From Comamonadaceae bacterium 2PF (lineage in GTDB: Bacteria > Pseudomonadota > Gammaproteobacteria > Burkholderiales > Burkholderiaceae_C): DNA of 64,000 nucleotides. The translations under genes and the position numbers were made by a program. Below, piece by piece: positions 50,632-58,375 of this stretch; the first letter of the stretch is position 1; each line of letters opens with the position of its first letter. The stretch spans positions 62,001 to 126,000 of the forward strand of contig SCMV01000001.1 of the NCBI GenBank assembly GCA_005502875.1, written 5' to 3'. Below the pieces are notes generated by a model. The model searched no databases, had not been told where the DNA came from, and saw nothing but the letters and a program-made list of their open reading frames with translations.

Positions 50632-51648
50632 TCAGGCCGGGGTGCCGACGCCCTGCGCGTTGTGCCAGGACTGGACGGCCCGGCTCAGCTCGCCCAGGTC
50701 GTCGAGCACCATCACCCCGGCAGGCGCTCGGCGCGCCAGCAAGGGGTTGCGCCCGCCCGCCCAGATCGCCACCCGAGGGGGCAGCCGGTCGCGGAATGCG
50801 GGCAGGGCGTCCTGCACCAGGTGGGCCGGGGCCGAGGCGGAAAAGCTCAGGGCCACGACGTCGGCTCGGTGGTTTTCGCAAGCGTCGATCAGGTCGGCCA
50901 TCGGGGTTTGGGCGCCCAGGTTGATCACTTGTGCGCCTTGCAGCGTCAACCAACCTTCCACCATCAGCAAGCCGAGCGAGTGGGGCTCGCCCGGGAAGGT
51001 GCTCAGCAGCACGCGAGGGGCTTGGGCGGGGTCGGTGGGGGGCAGCGCGTGAATGGCCGCGTGCAGGCTTTGTTGCAGGCACTGGCTGACCCAATGTTCC
51101 TGCGGCACCTGGAACCTGCCGCGCAGCCAGCCTTCGCCCATGGCCTTGAGCAAAGGGGCGCACACTTCGGTGATGAAGCGGGCCAGCCCCAGGGTGGGCA
51201 CGGCCTGGGCCAGCAGGCGCTTGAGTCCTGCGACGTCATGGGCGTCCACGCGCGCCAGGGCGCCTTCGACCCAATCGCCTGGCAGCGACGGGGTGGCGTG
51301 GCCGGGGCGCAGCACATGCGGCGCAGGCGTGGTGACAGCGGTCGTCTCGGGCTCGCGCCCCCGCCCGGCACGCGTGGGGCGCCCCTGCGCGTCGGCGCTT
51401 CGGTCTGCCAGGGTTTGAAGGTCTTCAGGCGGCAGGCCGACGACCCGTCCCGGGCGGTGTCCCACGTCCAGCAGGCGCTTGATCACGCGCAGGCGCTCCA
51501 CCTGTTCCATGGGGTAGCAACGCTCACCCTGGGCGTCGCGCACGGGAGAGGGGAAGCCGTAGCGCTTTTCCCAGATGCGCAGGGTGTCCTTGCTCAGGCC
51601 GGTGTCGCGCTCGACGGCGGCGATGGACATCATCAAGGAGCGAGACAT
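50632..51648 (-). CDS. litR: MerR regulator with B12-binding domain, LitR/CarH-like light sensor
   Basis: The protein has 338 residues from ATG 51648. The MerR helix-turn-helix (SIAAVERDTGLSKDTLRIWEKRYGFP) leads into a cobalamin-binding helical bundle and Rossmann domain. The two diagnostic motifs of adenosylcobalamin light sensors are present: W-x9-EH (GWLRGRFQVPQEHW, about 172-184) and ExHxxG (GEPHSLG, about 220). In the dark, B12-bound tetramers repress; light breaks the Co-C bond and releases DNA. It is divergent from the peroxidase-Cfa operon and shares a dyad with it. The symbol follows the family, not a direct match. Confidence 0.85.
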   Translation of the reverse strand: MSRSLMMSIAAVERDTGLSKDTLRIWEKRYGFPSPVRDAQGERCYPMEQVERLRVIKRLLDVGHRPGRVVGLPPEDLQTLADRSADAQGRPTRAGRGREPETTAVTTPAPHVLRPGHATPSLPGDWVEGALARVDAHDVAGLKRLLAQAVPTLGLARFITEVCAPLLKAMGEGWLRGRFQVPQEHWVSQCLQQSLHAAIHALPPTDPAQAPRVLLSTFPGEPHSLGLLMVEGWLTLQGAQVINLGAQTPMADLIDACENHRADVVALSFSASAPAHLVQDALPAFRDRLPPRVAIWAGGRNPLLARRAPAGVMVLDDLGELSRAVQSWHNAQGVGTPA

Positions 51649-51751
51649 GGCGGCGGGTGCATCCGATTGGAGGGTTGCTGCGTAAGGAGTCTGGACGGCG
51701 CTTGTCCGGGCCTGTTCAGGGTTTTGATCCCATTTTGACGTGGACAAAACG

Positions 51752-51780
51752 TTGTACAACAAGATCTGTACGGCTAATAT
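51752..51780 (+). promoter_or_regulatory. Divergent promoter with LitR-type dyad
   Basis: Plus strand TTGTAC (51752-51757), 17-bp spacer, TAATAT (51775-51780). Dyad arms GTACA (51754-51758) and TGTAC (51767-51771) cover the -35 and spacer. The minus strand offers TTGTAC, 16 bp and CAAAAT for the regulator itself. Confidence 0.55.
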
Positions 51781-51820
51781 AGAACAAACATCCTGTTTTG
51801 ACCAAGACAAAAGGGCTGAC

Positions 51821-52396
51821 ATGACGAATCGATTTTTTCGCGCCACGCTCGTGGCCTGCGGCCTCGCTGGCGCCCTGCTCGGTGGGGCGGCCCACGCCGC
51901 TGGCGAGGCGCCCGCCTGCCCGCCGCTGCTGAACAAGACCTTTGCGCGCCTGCAGGACGAAAAACCCCAGTCGCTGTGCCAGTACAGCGGCAAGGTGCTG
52001 CTGGTGGTCAACACCGCCAGCTACTGCGGCTTCAGCGACCAGTTCAAGGGCCTGGAGGCTTTGCACGCCAAGTACAAGGACCGTGGCCTGGTCGTGCTGG
52101 GCTTTCCGTCCAATGATTTTGGCAACCAGGAGCCGGGCGACAGCAAGCAGATCGCCGACTTCTGCAGCAACACCTACGGTGTCAAGTTCCCGATGTTCGC
52201 CAAGACCAGCGTGCGGGGCGACAACGCCAACCCCCTGTTCGCCGAGTTGAGCAAGGCTTCCGGCACGCGCCCCAAGTGGAACTTCTACAAGTACCTGGTG
52301 GGGCGCAATGGCCAGGTCATCGACAGCTACAGCAGCATGACCTCGCCCGATGACCGCGACCTGGTGCGCGACATCGAAAAGGCCCTGGCCCCTTGA
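51821..52396 (+). CDS. Exported glutathione peroxidase family protein
   Basis: The protein has 191 residues from ATG 51821; earlier in-frame starts overlap the promoter. A signal peptide (LVACGLAGALLGGAAHA) predicts periplasmic location. The thioredoxin-like core has NTASYCGFSDQFKGLE with cysteine as peroxidatic residue, GFPSNDFGNQEPG with the catalytic Gln, and WNFYKYLV with the Trp/Asn. It reduces hydroperoxides, probably lipid peroxides, and leads the light-responsive operon. Confidence 0.92.
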   Translation: MTNRFFRATLVACGLAGALLGGAAHAAGEAPACPPLLNKTFARLQDEKPQSLCQYSGKVLLVVNTASYCGFSDQFKGLEALHAKYKDRGLVVLGFPSNDFGNQEPGDSKQIADFCSNTYGVKFPMFAKTSVRGDNANPLFAELSKASGTRPKWNFYKYLVGRNGQVIDSYSSMTSPDDRDLVRDIEKALAP

Positions 52397-52424
52397 CCCC
52401 TTGACCCAGCAACGGAGTCCGACC

Positions 52425-53801
52425 ATGCAACGCATCGCCATCGTGGGGGCCGGCATCACCGGGCTCGGGGCCGCCCATCACCTGGTGAGCGCCCCGGGTG
52501 CGCGTCACGTCACCTTGTTCGAGGCGGGCGCGCACTTTGGCGGGCACGCCAACACGCTGGACGTGACCTTGCCCGACGCCCAGGGCCGGCCGGTCAAGCA
52601 TGGGGTGGACACGGGCTTTCTGGTCTTCAACGAGCGCACCTACCCGCAGCTCATCGGGCTGTTTGCGCAACTGGGTGTGCCCACGGCCAAGTCGGACATG
52701 TCTTTTTCGGTGCAGGTGCCGCGTGACGCGACCGGTTTGTCTGGCTTGCGACCCGGTCTGGAGTGGTGCGGCTCTTCGCTGGACACCGTTTTCGCGCAGC
52801 GGCGCAACCTGGTGTCGCCCGCCTTCTGGCGCATGCTCGGTGAGATCCTGCGCTTCAACCGCCTGAGCACGGCCATGGCCCAGCGCGGCGACGAGCGCGA
52901 GCTCACGCAGCCCATCGGCGACTTCCTGGCCGAGCAGGGCTTTGGTGCGGCCTTTCAGGAAGGTTATCTGCTGCCGATGGTCGCTTGCATCTGGTCCTGC
53001 CCGGTGCAGCAGATGATGCGCTTCCCGATGGCCACGCTGATCCGCTTTTGCCACAACCACGGGCTGCTGCAGGTGGCCAATCGGCCGCAGTGGTACACGG
53101 TGTCCGGCGGCTCGCGCGAGTACGTGCGCCGCATCGTCGAGCAGCTGCCCGATGCCCGCCTGCATTGCCCCGTCGAGCGAGTGATGCCACTGGGCGAAGC
53201 CGGGCAGGCCGGTGTGATGGTGCACAGCGCGCGCGGTGCCGAGCGCTTTGACGCCGTCATCTTTGCGTGCCACCCGGACCAGGCCTTGCGCCTGCTGGGC
53301 GAGGGTGCCTTGCAAAACGAGCGCGCTGTGCTGGGCGCCATCCGCTACCACCCCAACCGCGCGGTGCTGCACACCGACACCGGGCAGCTGCCGCGCAACC
53401 TGAAAGCCTGGGCCGCCTGGAACTACGAGCGCGCCAGCGAGGTCAGCCAGGAAGACCGCCACGTCTGCCTGCACTACCTCATCAATCGGCTGCAGCCCCT
53501 GCCATGGCAACAGCCGGTGGTCGTGTCGCTCAACCCCTTGCGCGAGCCCGATGCCAGCCAGGTGCTGGCCGAGATCGACTACGACCACCCGGTGTTCGAC
53601 CAGGCCGCCATCGACGCGCAGCAAGCCCTGCCTGGGCTGCAGGGGCATCGGCAGCTGTGGTTCGCCGGGGCTTGGGCTGGCTACGGGTTCCATGAAGACG
53701 GCCTGAAGTCGGGGCTTGCCGCAGCCCAGGGCGTGCTCGAGCGTTTGGCGCTTGGCGGCCTCGGTCGCGTGGCCGCGCCCGCATCGGAGCTGGCTGCATG
53801 A
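52425..53801 (+). CDS. FAD-dependent amine-oxidase-like oxidoreductase
   Basis: The protein has 458 residues from ATG 52425. The FAD dinucleotide fold begins RIAIVGAGITGLGAAHHL and FEAGAHFGGHANT. The C-terminal FAD motif is WFAGAWAGYGFHEDGLKSG. In photo-oxidative-stress clusters of other proteobacteria this gene type accompanies DUF1365 and Cfa-like genes and is thought to modify membrane fatty acids. The exact reaction is unproven. DUF1365 overlaps its stop by 4 bp. Confidence 0.87.
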   Translation: MQRIAIVGAGITGLGAAHHLVSAPGARHVTLFEAGAHFGGHANTLDVTLPDAQGRPVKHGVDTGFLVFNERTYPQLIGLFAQLGVPTAKSDMSFSVQVPRDATGLSGLRPGLEWCGSSLDTVFAQRRNLVSPAFWRMLGEILRFNRLSTAMAQRGDERELTQPIGDFLAEQGFGAAFQEGYLLPMVACIWSCPVQQMMRFPMATLIRFCHNHGLLQVANRPQWYTVSGGSREYVRRIVEQLPDARLHCPVERVMPLGEAGQAGVMVHSARGAERFDAVIFACHPDQALRLLGEGALQNERAVLGAIRYHPNRAVLHTDTGQLPRNLKAWAAWNYERASEVSQEDRHVCLHYLINRLQPLPWQQPVVVSLNPLREPDASQVLAEIDYDHPVFDQAAIDAQQALPGLQGHRQLWFAGAWAGYGFHEDGLKSGLAAAQGVLERLALGGLGRVAAPASELAA

Positions 53802-54625
53802 CACCCGCCCGGCCGCTCATCGGCTTCGGGCAGGTGCGCCACACCCGCCTGCGCCCCAAGCACCACGCCTTCAGCTATGGCGGCTGGTTCTGGCTGCTGC
53901 CCATGCGTGCGCTGGCCAGCCAGCCGGTGGCGGCCGTGCGGCGCAACGCGCGCGGGTGGTTGAGCTTTCACGATGCCGACCACGGCCAAGGTGGCAGCGA
54001 CTCGCTGGCCTGGCTCGACGGCCTGCTGCGGCGCGGTGGTTGTTGGGCGGATGACCTGACCCAGGGCGAGGTCTGGCTGCAGACCTACCCGCGCGTGCTC
54101 GGTTTCGCCTTCAAGCCCGTGAGCTTTTGGTACGTGCACCGCGCGGACGGTGCGCTGCACGCCGTGGTGGCCGAGGTCAACAACACCTTCGGCGAGCGGC
54201 ATTGCTACCTGCTCGGCGGCGATCAGCTGGGCTGGGGGCGCGAGGTGCGTGCGGACAAGGTGTTCCACGTCTCGCCGTTTTGTCGTGCCGAAGGCAGCTA
54301 CCGCTTTCGCTTCATGCGCAACGCCGATCGCCTGGTGGCGCGTGTCGACCACGACGACGCCGACGGCCCGCTGATCCAGACCGCCATCAGTGGCGAGCTG
54401 GTTGCGCTCGATGAACGCAGCGTCAAGCGCGCCATCCGAGGCTGGCCCTTGATGACCTTTGGTGTGCTCGCCCGCATCCACTGGCAGGCCTTGCAGCTTT
54501 GGCTCAAGCGCGTGCCTTTCTTCTCCAAACCCCCCGCGCCAAGTGCCGGGCCAGGCCTGGCCTTCTCGGCGCATGCCCCTTCATCCCTTGTTGCCCCCTC
54601 CGACACAGGAACCCCCTCGCCATGA
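53798..54625 (+). CDS. DUF1365 family protein
   Basis: The protein has 275 residues and starts in an ATGA overlap. Family signatures are GQVRHTRLRPKHHAFSYGGW near the start, RVLGFAFKPVSFWYVHRADG, EVNNTFGERHCYLL, DKVFHVSPFCRAEGSYRF. The function is not known; it always travels with Cfa-like and FAD oxidoreductase genes. The C-terminus overlaps the methyltransferase start by 4 bp. Confidence 0.9.
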   Translation: MTPARPLIGFGQVRHTRLRPKHHAFSYGGWFWLLPMRALASQPVAAVRRNARGWLSFHDADHGQGGSDSLAWLDGLLRRGGCWADDLTQGEVWLQTYPRVLGFAFKPVSFWYVHRADGALHAVVAEVNNTFGERHCYLLGGDQLGWGREVRADKVFHVSPFCRAEGSYRFRFMRNADRLVARVDHDDADGPLIQTAISGELVALDERSVKRAIRGWPLMTFGVLARIHWQALQLWLKRVPFFSKPPAPSAGPGLAFSAHAPSSLVAPSDTGTPSP

Positions 54626-55887
54626 ACCGCATGACCTCTGCCTCGTCGCTGTCCCGGGATGAAGGCCTGAGCCTGCCTGCCACCGCGCCCGCTTCTGCTC
54701 GCGCGGTGCTGGGTTTGCTCAAGCGGATCCGCGTGGGCTGGCTGGACCTGCAGTTGCCCGACGGCAGCACCGCACGCTTTGGCCAGGCCAGCTCCGACGA
54801 CCCGAGCGTGCCGCGCGCCGGCTTGCGCCTGCACGACTGGGCGGTCTGCTCGGCGGTGCTCAAGTCGGGAGACATCGGCTTTGCCGAGGGCTACATCGAT
54901 GGCCACTGGAGCACGCCCGACCTGACGGCCTTGCTCAAGCTGATGATCGCCAACCGCGACCTGATCGAAGGCGCGATCTATGGCTCGTGGTGGGGGCGCC
55001 TGGCCTACCGCATCCGGCACCTGCTCAACCGCAACTCCAAGGCCAACAGCCGCAAGAACATCCAGGCCCACTACGACCTGGGCAACGAGTTCTACCGCCT
55101 GTGGCTGGACCGCACCATGAGCTACTCCAGCGCCTGGTTCGAAGGCGACCACACCCGCCCCATGGTCGACGCGCAGCGTGCCAAGGTCAAGCGCGCCCTG
55201 AACGAAGCGGGCGTGCTGGCCGATGGCCAACAGCGTCGCGTGCTGGAGATCGGCTGCGGCTGGGGTGGCCTGGCCGAGATCGCGGCCGCCGAGCATGGCG
55301 CGCACGTCACCGGCGTCACGCTGTCGACCGAGCAGCTGGCCTGGGCGCGCGACCGCATGGACCGAGCCGCCCTGGCCAAGCGCGCCGACCTGCGCCTGCA
55401 GGACTACCGCGACATCCGTGACGAGCCCTTCGACGCCATCGTCTCCATCGAGATGTTCGAGGCCGTGGGCCGGGAGTACTGGCCCAGCTACTTCGAGACC
55501 CTGAACCGCTGCCTCAAACCCGGCGGCCAGGCTTGCCTGCAGACCATCACCATCCACGACGACCTGTTCGATCGCTACGTGAAGTCCACGGACTTCATCC
55601 AGCAGTACATCTTCCCCGGTGGCCTGTTGCCCTGCGACCGCGCCTTCCGCGAAGCCGCTCGCGAGGCCGGCCTGGAGGTGGTCAACGCCATGGCGTTCGG
55701 TCCCGATTACGCCGAGACCTTGCGCCGCTGGCGAGTCGACTTCCATGCGCACCTGGAGAAGGTCCAGCGACTGGGCTTTGACGAGCGCTTCCAGCGCATC
55801 TGGGAGTTCTACCTGGCTTACTGCGAAGCGGCGTTCGACATGGGCAACACCAACGTCGTGCAGTACACCTTGCGCAAGCCGGGCTGA
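54622..55887 (+). CDS. Cyclopropane-fatty-acyl-phospholipid synthase-like methyltransferase
   Basis: The protein has 421 residues from ATG 54622. An N-terminal lipid-binding part is followed by the SAM-binding fold: HYDLGNEFYRLWLDRTMSYS, LEIGCGWGGLAEIAA, GVTLSTEQLAWARDRM, SIEMFEAVGREYW and QQYIFPGGLLPC. The enzyme adds a methylene or methyl group to unsaturated acyl chains. In light-stress operons it is linked to furan-type or cyclopropane fatty acids. Confidence 0.93.
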   Translation: MNRMTSASSLSRDEGLSLPATAPASARAVLGLLKRIRVGWLDLQLPDGSTARFGQASSDDPSVPRAGLRLHDWAVCSAVLKSGDIGFAEGYIDGHWSTPDLTALLKLMIANRDLIEGAIYGSWWGRLAYRIRHLLNRNSKANSRKNIQAHYDLGNEFYRLWLDRTMSYSSAWFEGDHTRPMVDAQRAKVKRALNEAGVLADGQQRRVLEIGCGWGGLAEIAAAEHGAHVTGVTLSTEQLAWARDRMDRAALAKRADLRLQDYRDIRDEPFDAIVSIEMFEAVGREYWPSYFETLNRCLKPGGQACLQTITIHDDLFDRYVKSTDFIQQYIFPGGLLPCDRAFREAAREAGLEVVNAMAFGPDYAETLRRWRVDFHAHLEKVQRLGFDERFQRIWEFYLAYCEAAFDMGNTNVVQYTLRKPG

Positions 55888-55892
55888 ACGCC

Positions 55893-57155
55893 ATGCTGAC
55901 GCACTCGGCCAGCGCACGCTACGGCCTGCTGGGCCTGCCCCTGGCTTTTGTGGCGATGCCGCTCTACGTGGTGCTGCCTCAGCACCATGCCCAGGCCTAT
56001 GGCCTGCCCCTGGCCGCGCTGGGGGCCGTGCTGCTGTTGACCAGGCTGGCCGATGCCTTCATCGACCCCTTGCTCGGGCGCTGGGCCGATCGCTGGCTGG
56101 CACAGCCGCAGCGCGCCTTGCTGGTGGCCTTCGTGGCGGTGGTGGCCCTGGCCTTGGGCTTCGTGCTGCTGTTCCATCCGCCTGTCAGGCAGATCGTGCC
56201 TTTGCTGGCCTGGTGCGCCGTCACGCTCATCTTCACCTTCCTGGCCTACAGCATGACCAGCGTGTTGCACCTGGCCTGGGGCACGCGGCTGGGCGGTGAC
56301 GTGGCGCAGCGCAGCCGACTGGTGGCTTGGCGTGAGGGCTTCGGGCTTTTGGGCGTGCTGCTGGCCAACGTGCTGGCCACGCAGGCGGGCATGGGCTGGA
56401 CGAGCGCCGTGCTGACCTTGGGGTTGATGGCCGGTGTGTGGGCCTTGAGCAATGGCCCCAGGCCGGCGCCGGCGACACAGGCTGAGCGTGAGCAGGCCTC
56501 TCTCTCGCAGGTCAACACGCCACTGTCCCTGCCTTGGCAGGGCGCGGGCTTTCGACGGCTGATGGCGCTGTTCCTGGTCAACGGCGTGGCCAGCGCCATC
56601 CCGGCGACGCTGGTGCTCTTCTTCATCCAGGACCGGTTGCGCGCGATGGATGGTGCGCCCCTGTTCCTGGGCTTGTACTTCCTGATGGCCGCGCTGGGTG
56701 TGCCGCTTTGGGTGCGCCTGATCGGGCGCATCGGTCCGATGCGCGCCTGGGCGCTGGGCATGCTCTTGAGCGTGCTCAGCTTCGTGAGCGTGCTGGGCCT
56801 GGGCGAGGGCGATCGCACGGGCTACCTCCTCATCTGCCTGGCTGGGGGCTTTGCCCTCGGGGCCGACCTCACCGCGCCAGGCACGCTGCTGACCGGGGTG
56901 GTGCAACGCGCCGGCCACACCGGGCAGGCCGAGGGGGCTTACGCGGGCTGGTGGCAATGGGCCACCAAGCTCAACCTCGCCTTGGCGGCGGGCCTTGCCT
57001 TGCCGGCTTTGCAGGCCCTGGGCTACACCCCCGGCTCGCAGGACCCGGCAGCACTGGATGCCTTGAGCTGGGTCTACGGTGGCCTGCCCTGCCTGTTCAA
57101 GTTGCTGGCCTTGCTGGCCTGCTGGCGCTGGCGTCATCACCCGGCGCTGGCCTGA
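55893..57155 (+). CDS. MFS transporter, GPH/MelB-like
   Basis: The protein has 420 residues with about 12 hydrophobic segments. RLADAFIDPLLGRWADR is the characteristic cytoplasmic loop motif of the sugar-cation (GPH) branch of MFS. It begins 5 bp after the Cfa-like gene, so it is in the same operon. Homologues occur in LitR regulons, where the substrate is unknown. Confidence 0.87.
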   Translation: MLTHSASARYGLLGLPLAFVAMPLYVVLPQHHAQAYGLPLAALGAVLLLTRLADAFIDPLLGRWADRWLAQPQRALLVAFVAVVALALGFVLLFHPPVRQIVPLLAWCAVTLIFTFLAYSMTSVLHLAWGTRLGGDVAQRSRLVAWREGFGLLGVLLANVLATQAGMGWTSAVLTLGLMAGVWALSNGPRPAPATQAEREQASLSQVNTPLSLPWQGAGFRRLMALFLVNGVASAIPATLVLFFIQDRLRAMDGAPLFLGLYFLMAALGVPLWVRLIGRIGPMRAWALGMLLSVLSFVSVLGLGEGDRTGYLLICLAGGFALGADLTAPGTLLTGVVQRAGHTGQAEGAYAGWWQWATKLNLALAAGLALPALQALGYTPGSQDPAALDALSWVYGGLPCLFKLLALLACWRWRHHPALA

Positions 57156-57218
57156 TCCTCCAACCCCGATCCCTGATTGGCCTCACCACCGTTCAGGACA
57201 CCTTCTCTGGAGTTCGAC

Positions 57219-57779
57219 ATGACCCCATCCAAGCCCTTCATCCAGCGTCGCACGGCACTCGGCTCCATCGTGCTGACCTTGGCGCTCGGCCTGTCGGCCT
57301 GCAGCTCATCGCCCAAGCCCACCGACTACCAGGCCGAGCAGCCGGCCATGGACTTCCGCGGCTACTTTTCCGGCCCCGTTCAAGCGCACGGCATGTTCAC
57401 CGACCGATCAGGGCGCGTCGTCAAGCGCTTCACGGTCGAGATGCAGGGCCGCTGGAGCGGCGACAGCGGCGTGCTGGAAGAAGATTTCACCTACAGCAAC
57501 GGCGACAAGGAGCGCCGCGTCTGGCAACTCAAGGACCTCGGCGGTGGCCGCTTCGAGGGGCGGGCGGCCGACATCGTGGGCGTCGCCGTGGGCGAGCAAT
57601 CGGGCAACGCCATCCGCTTCAGCTACACCATGCGCGTGCCGGTCGACGGCAAGCCCATCGAGTTCCAGTTCGACGACTGGATGTACCGCGTGGACGGCCA
57701 GGTCGTGCTCAACCGCGCCGCCATGAGCAAGTTCGGCATCCACCTGGGCGACGTCACGCTGAGCTTTCGCAAGCCCTGA
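57219..57779 (+). CDS. DUF3833 lipoprotein
   Basis: The protein has 186 residues from ATG 57219. It has a lipoprotein signal with the lipobox LSAC (about residue 27). The rest (MDFRGYFSGPVQAHGMFTDR, FTVEMQGRW, EDFTYSNGDKERRVW) matches DUF3833. Last gene of the light-responsive operon. Function is unknown, but the context points to membrane lipid stress. Confidence 0.88.
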   Translation: MTPSKPFIQRRTALGSIVLTLALGLSACSSSPKPTDYQAEQPAMDFRGYFSGPVQAHGMFTDRSGRVVKRFTVEMQGRWSGDSGVLEEDFTYSNGDKERRVWQLKDLGGGRFEGRAADIVGVAVGEQSGNAIRFSYTMRVPVDGKPIEFQFDDWMYRVDGQVVLNRAAMSKFGIHLGDVTLSFRKP

Positions 57780-57964
57780 CCCCGAGGGCACCCGCCCGCG
57801 CGTTCGCGGGGGGATCGCGTGCATTCCGACACGTCAGGCCTTGAGCTGGGCTGCATCGCCCTCAAGTCGGGGGGTGACGAGGCCGAAGGAGCCGTCATGA
57901 TGGAAATGGCCACTCGGCCGCAGCCATGACGGAAGACGGTCTCAAGGACCCTGGAGTGTCGTCC

Positions 57965-58243
57965 ATGCACATGCTTTACAACTCGGACAGCTACGCGGTG
58001 GTGCAGATCGAACTGGCCGCCGATGAGCACGGCCCGGTTCGCCACAGCGCCACCCTCACCCGTGGTGGCTACGAGATCGTTGACAAGTTCGCCCGCAAGG
58101 AAATCTTCATCGAAGGCGCCCTCGCCGAGACCTTCAAGGAAGGCGTCGAGGCCCTGATCGAATCGTCTCCCAGCATCGAAGAGTTCGACGCCTACCTCGA
58201 GCGCTACGCCGGCATGGCGCAGCAGCCCGTGGTCATGCACTGA
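57965..58243 (+). CDS. DUF3567 family protein
   Basis: The protein has 92 residues from ATG 57965; MHMLYNSDSYAVVQIEL is the usual start for this Burkholderiales-restricted family, so the upstream extension to 57926 is rejected. LTRGGYEIVDKFARKEIFIEG and AETFKEGVEALIESSP follow. The function is unknown. It is separated from the neighbouring operon and probably has its own promoter. Confidence 0.9.
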   Translation: MHMLYNSDSYAVVQIELAADEHGPVRHSATLTRGGYEIVDKFARKEIFIEGALAETFKEGVEALIESSPSIEEFDAYLERYAGMAQQPVVMH

Positions 58244-58263
58244 AGCGTTTCACCGGGTGGCAT

Positions 58264-58287
58264 CCGTGAAGCATTGACGCTTCACGG
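58264..58287. terminator. Hairpin after the DUF3567 gene
   Basis: A 9-bp stem CCGTGAAGC/GCTTCACGG with a 6-nt loop, 20 bp after the stop. No T-run follows, so it may be a weak terminator or an RNA 3' end structure. Confidence 0.45.
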
Positions 58288-58334
58288 CAGCTGACCACCC
58301 CGGGCGTTCAAGCCCCAGCGCGCATCCGCCGATA

Positions 58335-58369
58335 TCCCGATCACACCGTGGTGTGTGACTGAATCGGGA
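58335..58369 (+). promoter_or_regulatory. Stem that could hide the ribosome site of the GGDEF-EAL gene
   Basis: TCCCGAT (58335-58341) pairs with ATCGGGA (58363-58369), with an inner CACAC/GTGTG stem. GGGAG, the ribosome-binding site for ATG 58376, lies in the 3' arm. Closed structure would reduce translation. Confidence 0.4.
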
Positions 58370-58375
58370 GCGTGA

